A DNA stretch of 64,000 nt from Symbiodinium natans (taxonomy: Eukaryota > Sar > Dinophyceae > Suessiales > Symbiodiniaceae). The position numbers were made by a program, and so were the translations under genes. Shown here piece by piece: positions 11,501 through 22,600 of this stretch (positions are counted from its first letter, which is position 1; every line of letters starts with the position of its first letter). The stretch lies in NCBI GenBank assembly GCA_905221605.1, contig CAJNDS010001557.1, positions 167,501 to 231,500 on the forward strand, written 5' to 3'. The notes beneath the pieces are model-generated. The model was not told where the DNA came from and made no database searches. It saw only the letters and a list, made by a program, of their open reading frames with translations.

Positions 11501-12842
11501 GGTGTGTGGTGACGCGCCGAAGGTAAACTTGCTCGCTGCTGGTTCCAAATTTCCCGTTGATCTTGGGTGTCTGATCACGTGCGGGTAGGACATCTGTAGG
11601 ATCATCTTTGTGTACGATGATGGTTGTACCCAGCTGCACGCGATGTCTGGATTGGAACTTGACGAACTTCTCCATGTACCCATCGGGAGTAGGATCCAGA
11701 TACCAGCGAACTTCATCGGGTTCTCCTTCTGGTTGGGCAGTTGGCTCAGCTCCCCGAGGATCGGAAGAACTGGCCGCGGTTCCCGGTTGGGATGCCGCGG
11801 AGCGGACATCCTCCGGTCCCCGCTGCCTCTTGGCGGATTCACCTCTTGCTTCGACAAAGGATGCGCCCGTTGCCTGTCTTGGTGATGGCGTAGACGTCGA
11901 TCTGTTGGCAGGATGATCCTCTTCCACGAAAGGAGCCGGCCCTTCCGGAACGGATGGGGATGCAGGCCCTGCGGGATGTTGACGTTGAACATTCACCCAA
12001 GGCGGGTGCGAATTCAATGCCGGAGGAAACACCGTGCCTGTTGGATCGGGCTTCAGGTACGGCGGCTGTTCACGTCCTTCGGAGTAACACTCGGCTCGCA
12101 GGTTCGTGATCTCGGACATCCAAGACCTGTGAGTCCTGTACATGTCGTGGACCGCCCTCAAGACGTTCTGCTCGGCAGCCAGCTGGTTCCACGAGCTGTG
12201 TGAAAAGGAAGCTGGTAACCCGAGACCGGTTGGTGGCGGGGCCATGACGACAGTTGTCGCATTCACCAACGACTCCCTGAGCTCGGCTCCGGTCGTTCTC
12301 GATGGTTCCGATGGCCACACCGTCCGACTGTCGTTGAGGTATTCGTGGGCTGTATGCAAGGCGACCGACAACCCTTGGAGGCTGTTGACTGCATGAGCGA
12401 CCGCCGCGGACACGTTCTCCGGGGGATCGACCACGATCTCGATCAGATCCCACACATTCATCTGCGTGTGCTCGGCGACCTGATTGTGACTTCTCAAACA
12501 GTAACCCACTTGCTTCGCCATTGACCAAATCAGCTCCAGCAAATCCCAGAAGTCCTGGGTGAGAAGCATGCATGGTAGCCCTTCACGACGGTTGGGGAGG
12601 TTCTCGCGAAAGTAGGAATTAAGCCGCATCCAGTCGTTGTACCTAGTCACATAGATCCACGGACTCTTGGTAACGACTGTTCTGCAAATGACATTCGGAT
12701 CAAGATATCCGTCCATAGTGACCACCGTCAAACATGGATATTGAGGATCCAAACGCCCTTGTTCAGCATCTTGAACCAAAACGTCGACGAACATGTCAAT
12801 GTTCTTGAAGAGGTCAATCTCAATGACGTGGTCCAGAAGCAT
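5580..12842 (-). CDS. Polyprotein C-terminal part with zinc knuckle and Tpt1/KptA-like RNA 2'-phosphotransferase domain
   Basis: 2,420 residues are open. The ATG is created at the edge of the 28-kb insert; deleting the insert joins QEL (41103 side) to LDHVIEID in frame, so this is the C-terminal part of the retrotransposon polyprotein. The first 1,200 residues are unassigned, with a possible zinc site CQAC...CPFC near 870. A CCHC knuckle CLACGNYGHNTRNC lies near 1254. Residues about 1530-1830 (7370-8250) match Tpt1/KptA: VQRLLRHRL with the Arg-His pair, GGWVMLKDF, WAIRATSGHS, GYHTTAPELL followed by GLLPGG and RVHSHF, then IAVLYVPAYEL and FEAVKHVWI. That family transfers an internal 2'-phosphate from RNA to NAD+, as in tRNA splicing. 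A Cys-rich site CPCCGRHTP follows near 1925. The C-terminus is basic and Pro/Ser/Lys-rich. Function in the retrotransposon is unknown. Confidence 0.85.
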   Translation of the reverse strand: MLLDHVIEIDLFKNIDMFVDVLVQDAEQGRLDPQYPCLTVVTMDGYLDPNVICRTVVTKSPWIYVTRYNDWMRLNSYFRENLPNRREGLPCMLLTQDFWDLLELIWSMAKQVGYCLRSHNQVAEHTQMNVWDLIEIVVDPPENVSAAVAHAVNSLQGLSVALHTAHEYLNDSRTVWPSEPSRTTGAELRESLVNATTVVMAPPPTGLGLPASFSHSSWNQLAAEQNVLRAVHDMYRTHRSWMSEITNLRAECYSEGREQPPYLKPDPTGTVFPPALNSHPPWVNVQRQHPAGPASPSVPEGPAPFVEEDHPANRSTSTPSPRQATGASFVEARGESAKRQRGPEDVRSAASQPGTAASSSDPRGAEPTAQPEGEPDEVRWYLDPTPDGYMEKFVKFQSRHRVQLGTTIIVHKDDPTDVLPARDQTPKINGKFGTSSEQVYLRRVTTHLAKLYGMSQSNRAGAFHMATFMKKGDVEWLRLYKVLYEKVFLCTIRQLPTPGTMFAAVMQSTATGELGIFHFNSSPEQRALLTAGLRKFSASIRQASTPDVTAVRSSKTIILADFEVWTKTKNRLTYTMASKLQEKGWYDAHSYCQTVDESLDPLLPEGFQVVATKARDAVREWRGPGQSIDVTAHVYLSFRAINDLLVWEHGNATPENMRKWFVDPIMDLSDLLQRAVIVTLNDDPRFIGKDVGAAMPWAAIDWIAVELRARGCIVFTSSLLWARIAVTLHKGSDNFRINPEEMHLAVAAFDKHLLQEKIITLCMAPPESMGDCEPHLDSVNMETADAKAVFAPSSSDDVRTASANDDTQERHQRVVERASELEGIRGGVDMTWVDADIAMVSPEPFYDGETYWIDIEGLISKHPTAPSGQFHVCQACVDEFNKLKNSFQGEFGPIQSPAYCPFCSLKAMWDKDYGVNKWEEVRKSERHAAGCAIFAQKHDFVYQDGSPVIPKEDFKSYIFACSKVAYTNYGKIVSSSAGLRLNTKQASEYTRWAKGRRLSWDFGYTVDGMACLLPLYDAGNAAYAGFLHSIFDQDEVKGMYNGNADPAAELMGDTLEVALGILTIACRYPSAFEAWGSYEDHLACLRGIERSFYRFAAAEAVRITAVENRKRRPPRANDAETIQQIMEYENTLLQGEWHAVLVDRVLPIEEPVLGTLSPEDQRPEEFSAAPVPSAEPRGGEPEGEDQAHEGEALGSSGVEPEGQEDDDMGVPEASSIPTMQEPNETELGEISRPCEGYVRALNALRITAGMQPPSMCLACGNYGHNTRNCEANGGYNALVVNEAFSIIGKSLAKMHKSSSTPPTEIFQRWAEKNLRDAARAPQVPGTASDTPGGDGESVEPGAAASSEDSRGPLPRRRQASISVEDPTVVVIEVDEEPEETATRTLRPKRRPQPRPDLPEPKAAPAPRRWIANNAGNARSFVEIRYHEPKSCLDIIKSIEDVSWVGGQSIYEIGLQSQDATRRLIEQEVGGDVATHPLRSDIDEYPSSNVGYVNIGKLVIGGDLRLLPIKGARFAHRHFSALVPATSSNDNHRNRDYHRRIKSLGYDVQRLLRHRLANRETNYMHNQLPTIPCDTGGWVMLKDFIHLENFWQSGRYYARSSARDDNSEYQRRIQMLIDYAYYEYRTNGRIRLQFLGIKIVAPKPGQRASDTPWDGTPGVGATQRAQLEELGGHRLTHDITSGTLRRCDNWVQPWAIRATSGHSSNSNSLVRVNDDRVACHLTTSLVNQIGGGYHTTAPELLANIVAKGLLPGGGASGGRVHSHFGTFPPWDPRNQTVRTRIPGRPRSPIAVLYVPAYELMRYNAVITINGMFLVQRQIPFEAVKHVWICMPSQGRYFEFSEVFKVYSKELSKEMVEGYGDARINPDRDPPKPSVEDLVSTMEGTDAGPHEGERREILQAIEQAGDTVPGNIIKRAFQFLSRTFRRVTTHTTTSDPLILRVCPCCGRHTPASFAICLTYGRVFLSMGRIQHVRANPEPERIDPEVVRQALNQAAAVVNNEVVEIEVEDEPPSEHVQEDALPLRGVQNPAGDVEANSPRESVAEPEAEEIPDEIRDMYRDVEMEAPNQEEVEMDAQNQRAFVLVGDREGDSLDDRNERKARLALECNVNIDTDYAACVDHNFRLYCHLDAFFAYVLVHKWNLFEKIIMTPYKKMKDQFASGMRHDASGTWPIVPIDEDTALPRDLMEDEVRQYASSVENQQFMIERYYANKFVFYVMRGAIQLGYNKESFNLPMIPDEAEDPKAFAEAGQRVHMFMAKIIYQVLNVRLYSYTKPNAEIPYHAAFKYINPIQLLSLMDSQKVSVNNLLVMRDSGCALPNQYSKKLDRWLSDQKKDMSILKLKPTQYLENPKASALYLAYDPSASAPSVTSSGGSRHPEADETDMPARAKARMSQPKPKTSHPGTPQAAPKDPRGHSRKGSGKKG
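12837..12840. other. Target-site duplication AAGC (left)
   Basis: AAGC borders the left inverted repeat and recurs at 41103-41106. Collapsing the two copies puts both polyprotein halves in one frame. Confidence 0.7.
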
Positions 12843-12974
12843 GCCTTTTTCCTGCTAATCGGGGTCTCGTTTTACAACCGGGGTACCCGGGCCCAGTGCC
12901 CTAGCTACCTGCTGATTCTGATGCTCAATGATGCCCCCGCTTTCAACTTAACAGCGCTGATGCTCATTGATGCC
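12841..12974 (+). repeat. Left terminal inverted repeat of the 28-kb element
   Basis: This matches the reverse complement of 40961-41102. There are mismatches near the tip, one gap of about 8 bases after CTAGCTACCTGC, and increasing divergence inward. Confidence 0.85.
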
Positions 12975-12987
12975 CTGCCTAATAAAG

Positions 12988-13158
12988 GCCTCTAAGTTTT
13001 TCGGTGCTGCCGATTGCCATGATTATGATGCTCTATGATGCTCGCAGTGCTGATGCTCAGTGATGCCCCTGAAGCCTCTAAGTTTTTCGGTGCTAACTGC
13101 CGATTGCCATGATTCTGATGCTCTATGATGCTCGCAGTGCTGATGCTCAGTGATGCCA
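12988..13158. repeat. Subterminal tandem repeat, two 86-bp units
   Basis: Two units (12988-13073 and 13074-13158) each contain GCCTCTAAGTTTTTCGGTGC, then GATGCTCTATGATGCTCGCA and GATGCTCAGTGATGCC. The short motif TGATGCTCA also occurs in both terminal inverted repeats, so this may be a subterminal binding-site array for the transposase (inference). Confidence 0.6.
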
Positions 13159-13699
13159 CTGCCTTAAGAAATATTTGAAAAGGTTTCGGCAAGTTTGGGG
13201 GTCTAGAGCCTAAAACCTGAAGCTCTAAGTAAACGAACAACTTATTAAACTAAACCCAAGTCGGTTACTACCTAAATACCAACCGTAAAAACCTTAATTT
13301 CAACGCAATCCGCCAGTCGATTTACGTTTAGGGTTCAAATCGGGTAGTATATGAACCAAACGTTTGACCCATGTTTATGGTCGCATTTTGCCCCAACTTG
13401 GAGAGCGCAAAAAAGGTTTTAAGAACTGTCAAATTCGCCGAGACCCAGAAAGCGATGATCATATCGGTGGCAAAGTTTGACCTCGGAGCCATGCATTTAG
13501 TAGAAGGATGCACCACAGCTAATTTAAAAAGGAGATGCAGCAGCAATTGCACGCACCGCAGTTCACACTTCATTCGGACTCGCACCCATTTTCACTGCGA
13601 CTCTTCGCGAGACAAATACGCTTCAAAACTAAAGTTGGGCCACTGTCACGAGGCATCACGATCCATCGCGAGGCTCACCAGGCCAGGATCTCAACTACA

Positions 13700-16600
13700 T
13701 CACGACTCATCGGCATCCTCGTTGGCCTCTTCGTCCACTGGGTCATTCTCTTCGGGCTCTTCTTCACCGTTTTCCTGATCCTGGTCCTCCACGGCCGCCC
13801 CAAACATATCCGGGCACTCCTTCGCGTCGTCCTTTGCCTCAGCAGCGGCAGCAGCGGCAGCTGCTTCGGCCTCGTTGAGCAGCGACTCCTTAACCACAGC
13901 AGTCAGTATGTGAATTTTTTTTTTATGGCACACGCCGACATGAAGAATAGCATGCACCGTCATGATGTTTGAGGAACCGGCAACCAATGCCTTGATGCCG
14001 GCCTTGCTGGCCCCTGGCTTGACCATCTCCAGCTTTGCAATCTCCTGATTTCCGAAACAAATCTACTAATAAGGGTTTAGGGTTTTGGTCCTAAACCCTA
14101 AACCCTAAACCCTAAACCCTAAACCCTAAACCCTAAACCCTAAACCCTAAAACCTAAACCCTAAACCCTAAACCCTAAACCCTAAACCCTAAACTCTAAA
14201 CCCTAAACCCTAAACCCTAAACCCTAAACCCTCAACCCTAAACCCTAAACTCTAAACCCTAAACCCTTAACCCTAAACCCTAAACCCTAAACCCTAAACC
14301 CTAAACCCTACGTTCAGACTTTAGGCCAAGTAGCTGCAATCTCCTCCTGCTTCGCAACGGTCACTCCGGGGCGAACCTTTACCTCACAAAGCAACAGTGA
14401 CTGAGACTGCTGCTTATTGGCCATCGCAAAACCTGATTTTTAGTAAGTCAACGTTGCGAGCAAGGTGCCGTTGCCCACTCTTTTCCAGACAGCTTCAGCC
14501 CAATCTTTTTTTCCTTCTTGTACCAGTAGCTTCTCGCTTTCGGTGGGAGGTTGGCAGCCGGTTTTTTTGCTAGTCCTGAGCTCTTTGCCTTTGCCTTTGC
14601 CTTTTCCTTTGCCTTTGCCTGCCCCTTTGCTTTTGCCTTCGCCTTTGCTTTGCCCTTGGGCGTAGCTTTGCTTCCACACGTTTCTGACTCGTCCTTGTTG
14701 TTGGGATTTGCGCTTTCTGAGGTCAGCTGGGCTACGGGGCGCTTCATTGCTTTTGTTGTTGTTGTTGCTTCTGTCTCGGCAGGCTGCTCAGGCTGCGGCG
14801 GCGGCTGCTTCGTTGGTGTTTTTGTGTTTGCTGCTGTCTCGACAGGCTTCGGCGGCAGCTGCTCCTCATCAGACAACTCCACCACTGCTTGAAACGGCAT
14901 TATAGTGCCCCTAAACGTCACGCAGATAAAGATCTGGGCCCAAAGAAACTTGTCGCAACAGGTCGTCTCAGTCAGCAGCAACATACTTGCCAAGAAGTCA
15001 GCCATGCAGTGCATTGCAGCAAGCCTTCAGCAAACTACTGACACACGCGAATGACTCCGGTGCTGCTGTAAAGTCAAAACGCCAGTTCAACGGCCCCTCT
15101 GTCGAATCAGTGGCTTCAGCGGGACCAGGACTGACAGGTCAAGGGGCCGAATCAGAGGTTGAATCTGTGTTAACGGAGGATGGACTGACAGGTCAAGGGG
15201 CCGAATCTGTGACGTCTTCTTCGTTGCGGTAGGAAGAGTGATAATCTCACGAAGATGGTACTGTCAATCAAACTGACACGTCATGAAGGAAAATCGGGAG
15301 GTGTCATGTCATCTCAAGCCAGGCTCAGCGTAGCGTGGCGGCCGCGCATCTCACTGAAGCTGCAGTGCGTGCCCAGCCTTCAGCTCGGCAACCCCGGTCA
15401 GCCAGAACTTTGGCTTGGTGCCAATAATTTGGCTGGGAACACTTGCATCCAGCCTGACCTGACTCCAGGACCACGACACAACAATCAATTCAATCAGGAG
15501 CACGTGTCTCATGCTGCTGCACTTCAACCCGGCCTCCCAATACGTGCCGGCATCCTTGCTTTGCGGGAGCGAACAGAAGTGACCCAGGGCAACTGCGCCA
15601 AACATTGTCGCGCGCACGTCCATCATGGATGTGCTTTCCGTCAACGCCTTTGGGGTGAATGCCTGGACGCGGGCATTCGGCTGCACCACATAGCGGAACG
15701 CGAGCGGCTGCTCATCCTGGTCATTGGGCAAGTAGACTAAAAACACATACATAGTGGGGATATTGGAAGGGTGTTAAATGCTGGGCTCAGCCCACAAGAA
15801 GTGGCTGGCTCACGGTGTGGGTTTAGGGTTTCGGGTTTAGGGTTTAGGGTTAAGGGTTTAGGGTTTGGACATCGCATTTAATTGCACCACTGACTGGCAT
15901 GATAAACCTTCCAGCCCAAACAGAGAATCAGAATCGAAGCCACTGGATCCCTGGTTAAACCCGAAGCAGGCCCCCCAACCCCAAAGCCCTAAACTCTAAT
16001 AAGCCCAAAGCCCTGAACCCTTAACCCAAAAACCCCAAACCCCCAAGCCCTAGACCCTTGAAAAGTAATCCTTTAAGGAACCCCCCTTCCCAGCAAAGGA
16101 CTCAGGGAACCACAGAAAGCGCGCAGCGCCGCGGCAAATTCAAGTCGGCAACTTTCAGCGCGCGGCGGGCTTAAATCGCACATCTGGTCGCGTTGAACTG
16201 GCTTACTTCTTAGGCGCCATGACGCTCTTGCACCGGCTCGACTTCTTTCACTACACAACCATACCTTGAAATTCCAAACCGAAACACATGCTCAATATTT
16301 ACAGCATCTCCACCACGCTACTGTCACTCCACCTTCCGTCAACCGACACTGACTAGTTAGTTAGGACATCGTTGCTACCTCTTTGATACGATTGCTTTCT
16401 GTTCATGTGACCTACTGAGTGACTCTAAACTCATCCCCAGTCAATGTCAATCCTGGCCTTCATGAAAATGGTCAGTCCATTCACTGCAGCAGATCGCGCC
16501 CACGGTGCATGCCGATGCTTAAGGTTTGGTCTTGCTCGGATAACATCGCCGCACGGATCATTGTTGCTCGCCAGGAAGCTGATCCATTGTCATTAAATTA

Positions 16601-19600
16601 CGTGGCTCCAACGCCCTTTCCCAATGCTCTATGTCGAGTGGGAAAGACAACGGTTTCAAAGAATCTGGATTGCTGACAACAGAGTTACGGTAACTACATT
16701 GAAGATTCACTTCCAGAACGTAACTGGCGCCGCATCTCGGTCGCTTGATATTGACTGTAGCATCTAAATCTAGGAAATGGTTCAGACACTGGGGTCACGA
16801 CTATTACGAAACGCGTCCTAGTCCTAGAAATGATGAAGCACTCCGTATGGGCTGGGGATTGAAACCTTAGGAAGCCCCCTCCAACCCCCAACGTCTTTCA
16901 ATCTGAATTAAACCCTGAAATCTCCCAACCCCTACACCCTCGACGAAACCGAGGAGTTCTTGGCTTTAAGTCCCGCAATGAGTTTTGGGGCTACCGCCTA
17001 AATTCTCCAAGTTGAAGGGCCATTGGGCAACCCCTACGGAAATTCAAGACTCTCATTCAGTTAACGCCCGAGAATTATTTTGAACATTGGGCCTTGACCA
17101 TCGGCGACATGGAGTGATCGGGGAGCAGCAAAGAGGTAATTCCGCGAAATTGGGTGGCTTGGCAGGCGAGGTCTGCTATGGAGATGGGCATCTTTGTCTC
17201 CCCGTCGTGCTGAATGACGAAGTCATAGTCCTTTGTGTGCATCCAGGGTATGACACTGTTCAATTCGGCGCGCACTGCACCTGCAGGGACTATTGTTATT
17301 GTGCTTCTCCGCCTAAGTTCACACATTCAAAACGTATAGAAACCCTTTCAAACCCCCCACTCCCAATACTCTAACCCTCAACCCCAAACCCTAAACCCTG
17401 CATTACTGTACGTTGAAATTTTCCCAAATGCCCAGCCTATGCCTTTGTCAGCGAAGGTCCCCGTGTTGTAGCCAAACAGCTCCATTGGCGACAAGTGCAG
17501 GTCTTCGTCACCGTGGTTGACAAGAAACAACTTGAACTCTTTGCTCATCATTACCTGGACCTTAACTGGAACGATAAATGATACATTATTCATATGACGA
17601 CAGCGTGTTATCCCTCCATCTTGGGAGGGTCACCCTCAATGCGAAACAGTCGGGGCCAAAATAGGGGTTCTAAGCTAGGTTAAACCCGAAACCCTTAAAA
17701 AACAAAATCCCTAAACCCTAAAACCTAAACCCTAAACCCTAGTTTAAACCCTAAACCACCTACTATGGACCGTGACTGACTGTGAATACAAGGGGGAACA
17801 GATCCCGAATCATCCCGACCTCATCTCTAGACTCTCAAATTGCTCTCTAAGCTGCCTTGGCATTGCCCATGGCAGTGCACGTAGCCAGTGGCCTCAAGGC
17901 CAGACCAAACATGGGATAGTGTACTGTGCAACCCTGGGCACGCAGCAGGAATGTTAAGTCGGAGGCTCATGATTCTGTTCCATTTCCGCAACGGGCATAG
18001 TGTCCGAGGTGATGGTGTGCTGAAGATTGATGGGAACTTCCGGGTCCTGGAAATCAGGCCTGCACATCGTCCTTGACGTGCTTCGCCGCGGCGACCGCAA
18101 TGAGCTGCCTTCATTGTCTCGAGCTGAGCCAGGGGTGCACGTGGAGCCTGACAGCACCGACTGTAGATTTCCATTCTCCTCGTTGTAGGACTTCACCATG
18201 GCTCGCAGCTCTTTGCCGCGTGGACCGAGAGAATCTGCCACGGCATCAGGAATCCTGGTTCGAACCCGCTGAAAAAAAAACTTGAACCACACGATGACAT
18301 CATACTGAGTAGACTGTTGTGCTGCCCAAAATGCGTGAGGGTCTGCCCCTGCAGCGTCAGTATGTTCAGAGCTGGTGGTTGTACCCCGTGCCCGGTCGCT
18401 GGTCGGGTAGCTGGGCCCGCTTGATCACAGTGGTCCCACCACTCCTGCACATAAGTTTGCAAAGCAAAATAATATATTATATATATATATATTAATATAT
18501 TTTTTAATTTTTTAGGCACGACGTTACGGGCTGAGACGACAGTCCTCCATGATTTGGCCAGCCAACGCGGCCTCCTTCACCGCTGGGTCATTGCACTTCG
18601 GCTCCACATCAGCTTCCGTCGTGTAGCTCACGAACCTCCAGTCCGTCTTCTCCTCAGCATCCTTCTTGTAGGCCAGCTGCAGTTTCCAAACCGCGCGCCC
18701 AAGTTCATTGAACCTGCCGAATCAAGTGGAGCTCACCAAAATGCTTTAAGTTATCCCAGGCCCACGTACCGTTGCCTGTTGGCCGTCAAGTCCACGACGT
18801 ACACTTTGCCATCCGCTTGCAACTCGTCCACACCTTGCACCAGGCCTTTGATCATCTCGCTGGTGCATTTCACACCCCGCTGCTGTGCCTCGAAGACGCA
18901 AGACAGCTGAGCACAGTCACACTGACAGTCACGTCACGCTAAGAGTGGCAGCTGAAATTAACTGTAGCCGCCAAGCTTCCCGCGCGAAAGGCGAAGGCGG
19001 AGCGTCTGGGTCCTCGCCGAGGAGATCTTGAACCCGTGCCCGGTGAACTGGCCCCAAAAGACCGGTTAAGGCTTTGCTCTTCTGGAAAGACCAAGTCTTG
19101 TGAATGGGGCTGGCCGCCATGAAACCTCAGTCCATATATGGCCATCGCCATGATGACACGCTGTGCTTTGGAATGTCCTGCGCTAGTTACAGATGCTGAC
19201 GAGTGGCACGCCTGGCTTCGTTTTCGTTTGTCACCCGCGTGGGCGGAATCTGCAAAGTTGAGCGACACATCGTGCAGATCCATGCTCCTCAAATCGCCAG
19301 TCTCACAAACCCCACAACTCTTACAGATATGGCACCGCTGTCATGGCCACGGTCTTTGCCAGTCACAGAAATTGAATTTGAAACCTGTTTGCGTTCTAGA
19401 TGCGCCATGAGAAGGTCTTCCAGAGTGCGTCTGTACTTAGTGATGGTAGCCCTGTCGGAGCTGCCGTGCGCGATTGGATACAAGCCAAACAGCACCGCGC
19501 CCCGGTCGGCGCACGAGATGGAATGAGACAAGTCCACCCCCTCATCGATCAAAACTGCTCCTGGGTCAACTGGGAATAGTAGAAGGCATTAGAAGGCTGC

Positions 19601-22600
19601 ACAAAAAAGGTAAACCGCATAATGAATCAAACTAGGTAACGGCTCTTGGGCCACACTGAGCAATCCATCACCATGATTGTCAGCCTTGCTTTAATTTACT
19701 CGATGTTACATCATGTGCATAGCAGCTGCCAAACGACGCCATGCAGACTTATCAGTTATATACATCGCCGCTAAGCCGGTGACCCTTCTCCACATTCCTT
19801 CTGCATTTTGGACAAATCAGCCTGCGCTTCGCGCAGCCCGGATGGACCGGAAAGCGTCAGGTACCGATGGTGGGTTTTCATCCACTTTGACACTTCCTCC
19901 ACACCCTTCTCGTAGCGCTTCGACAAGTAGTTCATGTCCAATCCAGCCTGTCACAGCAATTTTCATTTACAGTTCCAGACTTAGTATTTGCATCAATTTG
20001 GGCAATTACACTTGACGCCTGTCGTGACGAGTGCTCCTTGACTTCACGCAGGTAGTCTGTCACGGCTTTGAAATCGTCCTCCACCTTTTGCTTCTGGTTC
20101 TCAAAGGATGCTTTGGCCAAAGCATCCGCCGCCCTTCAGCGCATCCATTCAATGGGGCTTCTAGCTCGTTTGACATGTCAATGTGCTTCACGACAATCTG
20201 TCGTGTGACTTGCTTGGTTGCTGCCAAGCAGCTCCTCTGCTCTGGCAATCTTGTCCGCCTCCGCCTAGCAAAACGATAATTATTCATCATATCATAATGT
20301 AGATTGTAGACACAACGTTAATTGACCAGGTTTTCTCCCGCAGCCATGTTGCCTTGTGTTCCCACTTTGACACGGCCGTGCGAAAGATACTGACACGCTT
20401 CAAATCGACTGGGGGCGCGCTCTGATCCAACGCGAGTAGTAGCTCTGCATCTGCATGCCGTAAACTGAACCTCATCAGCCAGCCCAGCGTAAAGCACGAC
20501 ACAACACATTTTATAAGCTTAAGTGTCTCCAAACACAACGAACAGTGTCAGTCCAAACATGAACCAGTGCTGCCACGGATGCCCGGCCATGACAGCATCA
20601 ACCTGCACAAGAACAAGATAACCAGAGGATTGAAATGGAAACCCAGGCGCCTGGTGCGCCACTCTGTGCGCCAATGTCTCACGATGCGTTTCTCTTACAT
20701 CTCTGGATTGACTGTGTGTATCATTGTGTACTTCGGCCTGCGTTTTGACGTACTCGGGCGGGTAGTGCTTTTCGAAGTGTTCCATGAAGGCCAGGTACAT
20801 GCCGCACGCACGATGCAAGGTTTCCTGTGCCCCACGGTTTCACATTCCTACATGCCCCCCCGAGTGAGTCCGTCAGTGATGCTGTCAAAAAGAGACAAAG
20901 CACAGTATGACATCCGATCTAAGCGCGGAACGACATCCTTGTGCGACCATGCCTTCCGAAGCTTGCTGTTCAGCGCCAGGTAGTCCTGCTCCATCCTCTT
21001 CAATAAGATCTCCAGCAGCGCATCGTCGTTGGTCAGGTGCTGTGCCCAAGCGCTTTGCGCAGCCGTTGCTGAGCTGTACCCTTTGTTGAAGACACCGCCC
21101 GCCAATGCTTCGTGTGTGATGAACTTCATCGAGTGCAACCTCGGATTGACTCGGTGCTTATAACATATTGAATCTATCACAATGCAAAGCAGCACGAGAC
21201 GGTCTCGCGACTTATCACCAGTTAGCTTCACCAGGTGCGCCAGCTGGTTCCCCGTGTTGGTCGGGATTTCGGTCAGTAGGTTGGAGCAAGCTTTCGACTC
21301 CAATTTGCCGATTTTGTACACTTCAGCGATGTTGGAGGCCTGTGCCCACACCTCAGATACGCGGAGAAAAACGGGAGAGACCTTAAACCCTAACCCTGAA
21401 CCCTAAACCCTAATTAATGCGGAAGCGGAAAAAAACCTATAAACCCTATACCCTAAACTGTAAACCCTAAACACCAAACCCGAAACCCCAAACCCCAAAT
21501 TCATATGAACCCTAAACCCTTAAACCCTAACCCAAAAAAAAAACGCCGGACGTGGCCAGGACACACGCACCCCGCTCAGCGCAGGACGTGGTCAAGGCAC
21601 ACGCACCCGGCTGTACCGGTTTTGCGACGGCTGCAAGAACGAATGGTACGATTCGTGCCATTCGTTCTTGCAGCCGTCGCAAAACCGAACCAAAAAACAA
21701 AAAGAAACACAAAAAAAAAACACAGCCGGACGTGGCCAGGACACACGCACCCCGCTGAGCGCGGGACGTGGTCAAGGCACACGCACCCGGCTGTACCGGT
21801 TTTGCGACGGCTGCAAGAACGAATGGTACGATTCGTGCCATTCGTTCTTGCAGCCGTCGCAAAACCGAACCAAAAAACAAAAAGAAACACAAAAAAAAAA
21901 CACAGCCGGACGTGGCCAGGACACACGCACCCCGCTGAGCGCGGGACGTGGTCAAGGCACACGCACCCGGCTGTACCGGTTTTGCGACGGCTGCAAGAAC
22001 GAATGGTACGATTCGTGCCATTCATTCTTGCAGCCGTCGCAAAACCGAACCAAAAAACAAAAAGAAACACAAAAACAAAAAACAACACAGCCGGACGTGG
22101 CCAGGACACACGCACCCCGCTGAGCGCGGGACGTGGTCAAGGCACACGCACCCGGCTGTACCGGTTTTGCGACGGCTGCAAGAACGAATGGTACGAATCG
22201 TGCCATTCGTTCTTGCAGCCGTCGCAAAATAACAAACCAACAAACAAACAGAAAAAAAAAAAAACACAAAACACACAGCCGGACGTGGCCAGGACACACG
22301 CACCCCGCTGAGCGCGGGACGTGGTCAAGGCACACGCACCCGGCTGTACCGGTTTTGCGACGGCTGCAAGAACGAATGGTACGAATCGTACCATTCCTTC
22401 TTGCAGCCGTCGCAAAACCAAACCAAAAAACAAAAAGAAACACAAAAAAAAACAAAAAAAACACAGCCGGACGTGGCCAGGACACACGCACCCCGCTGAG
22501 CGCGGGACGTGGTCAAGGCACACGCACCCGGCTGTACCGGTTTTGCGACGGCTGCAAGAACGAATGGTACGATTCGTGCCATTCGTTCTTGCAGCCGTCG

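Noticed and set aside
12840-12842. ATG at 12842 as the start of an independent gene
   Set aside because: The codon overlaps the first bases of the TIR; the upstream polyprotein frame continues into it when the insert is removed.
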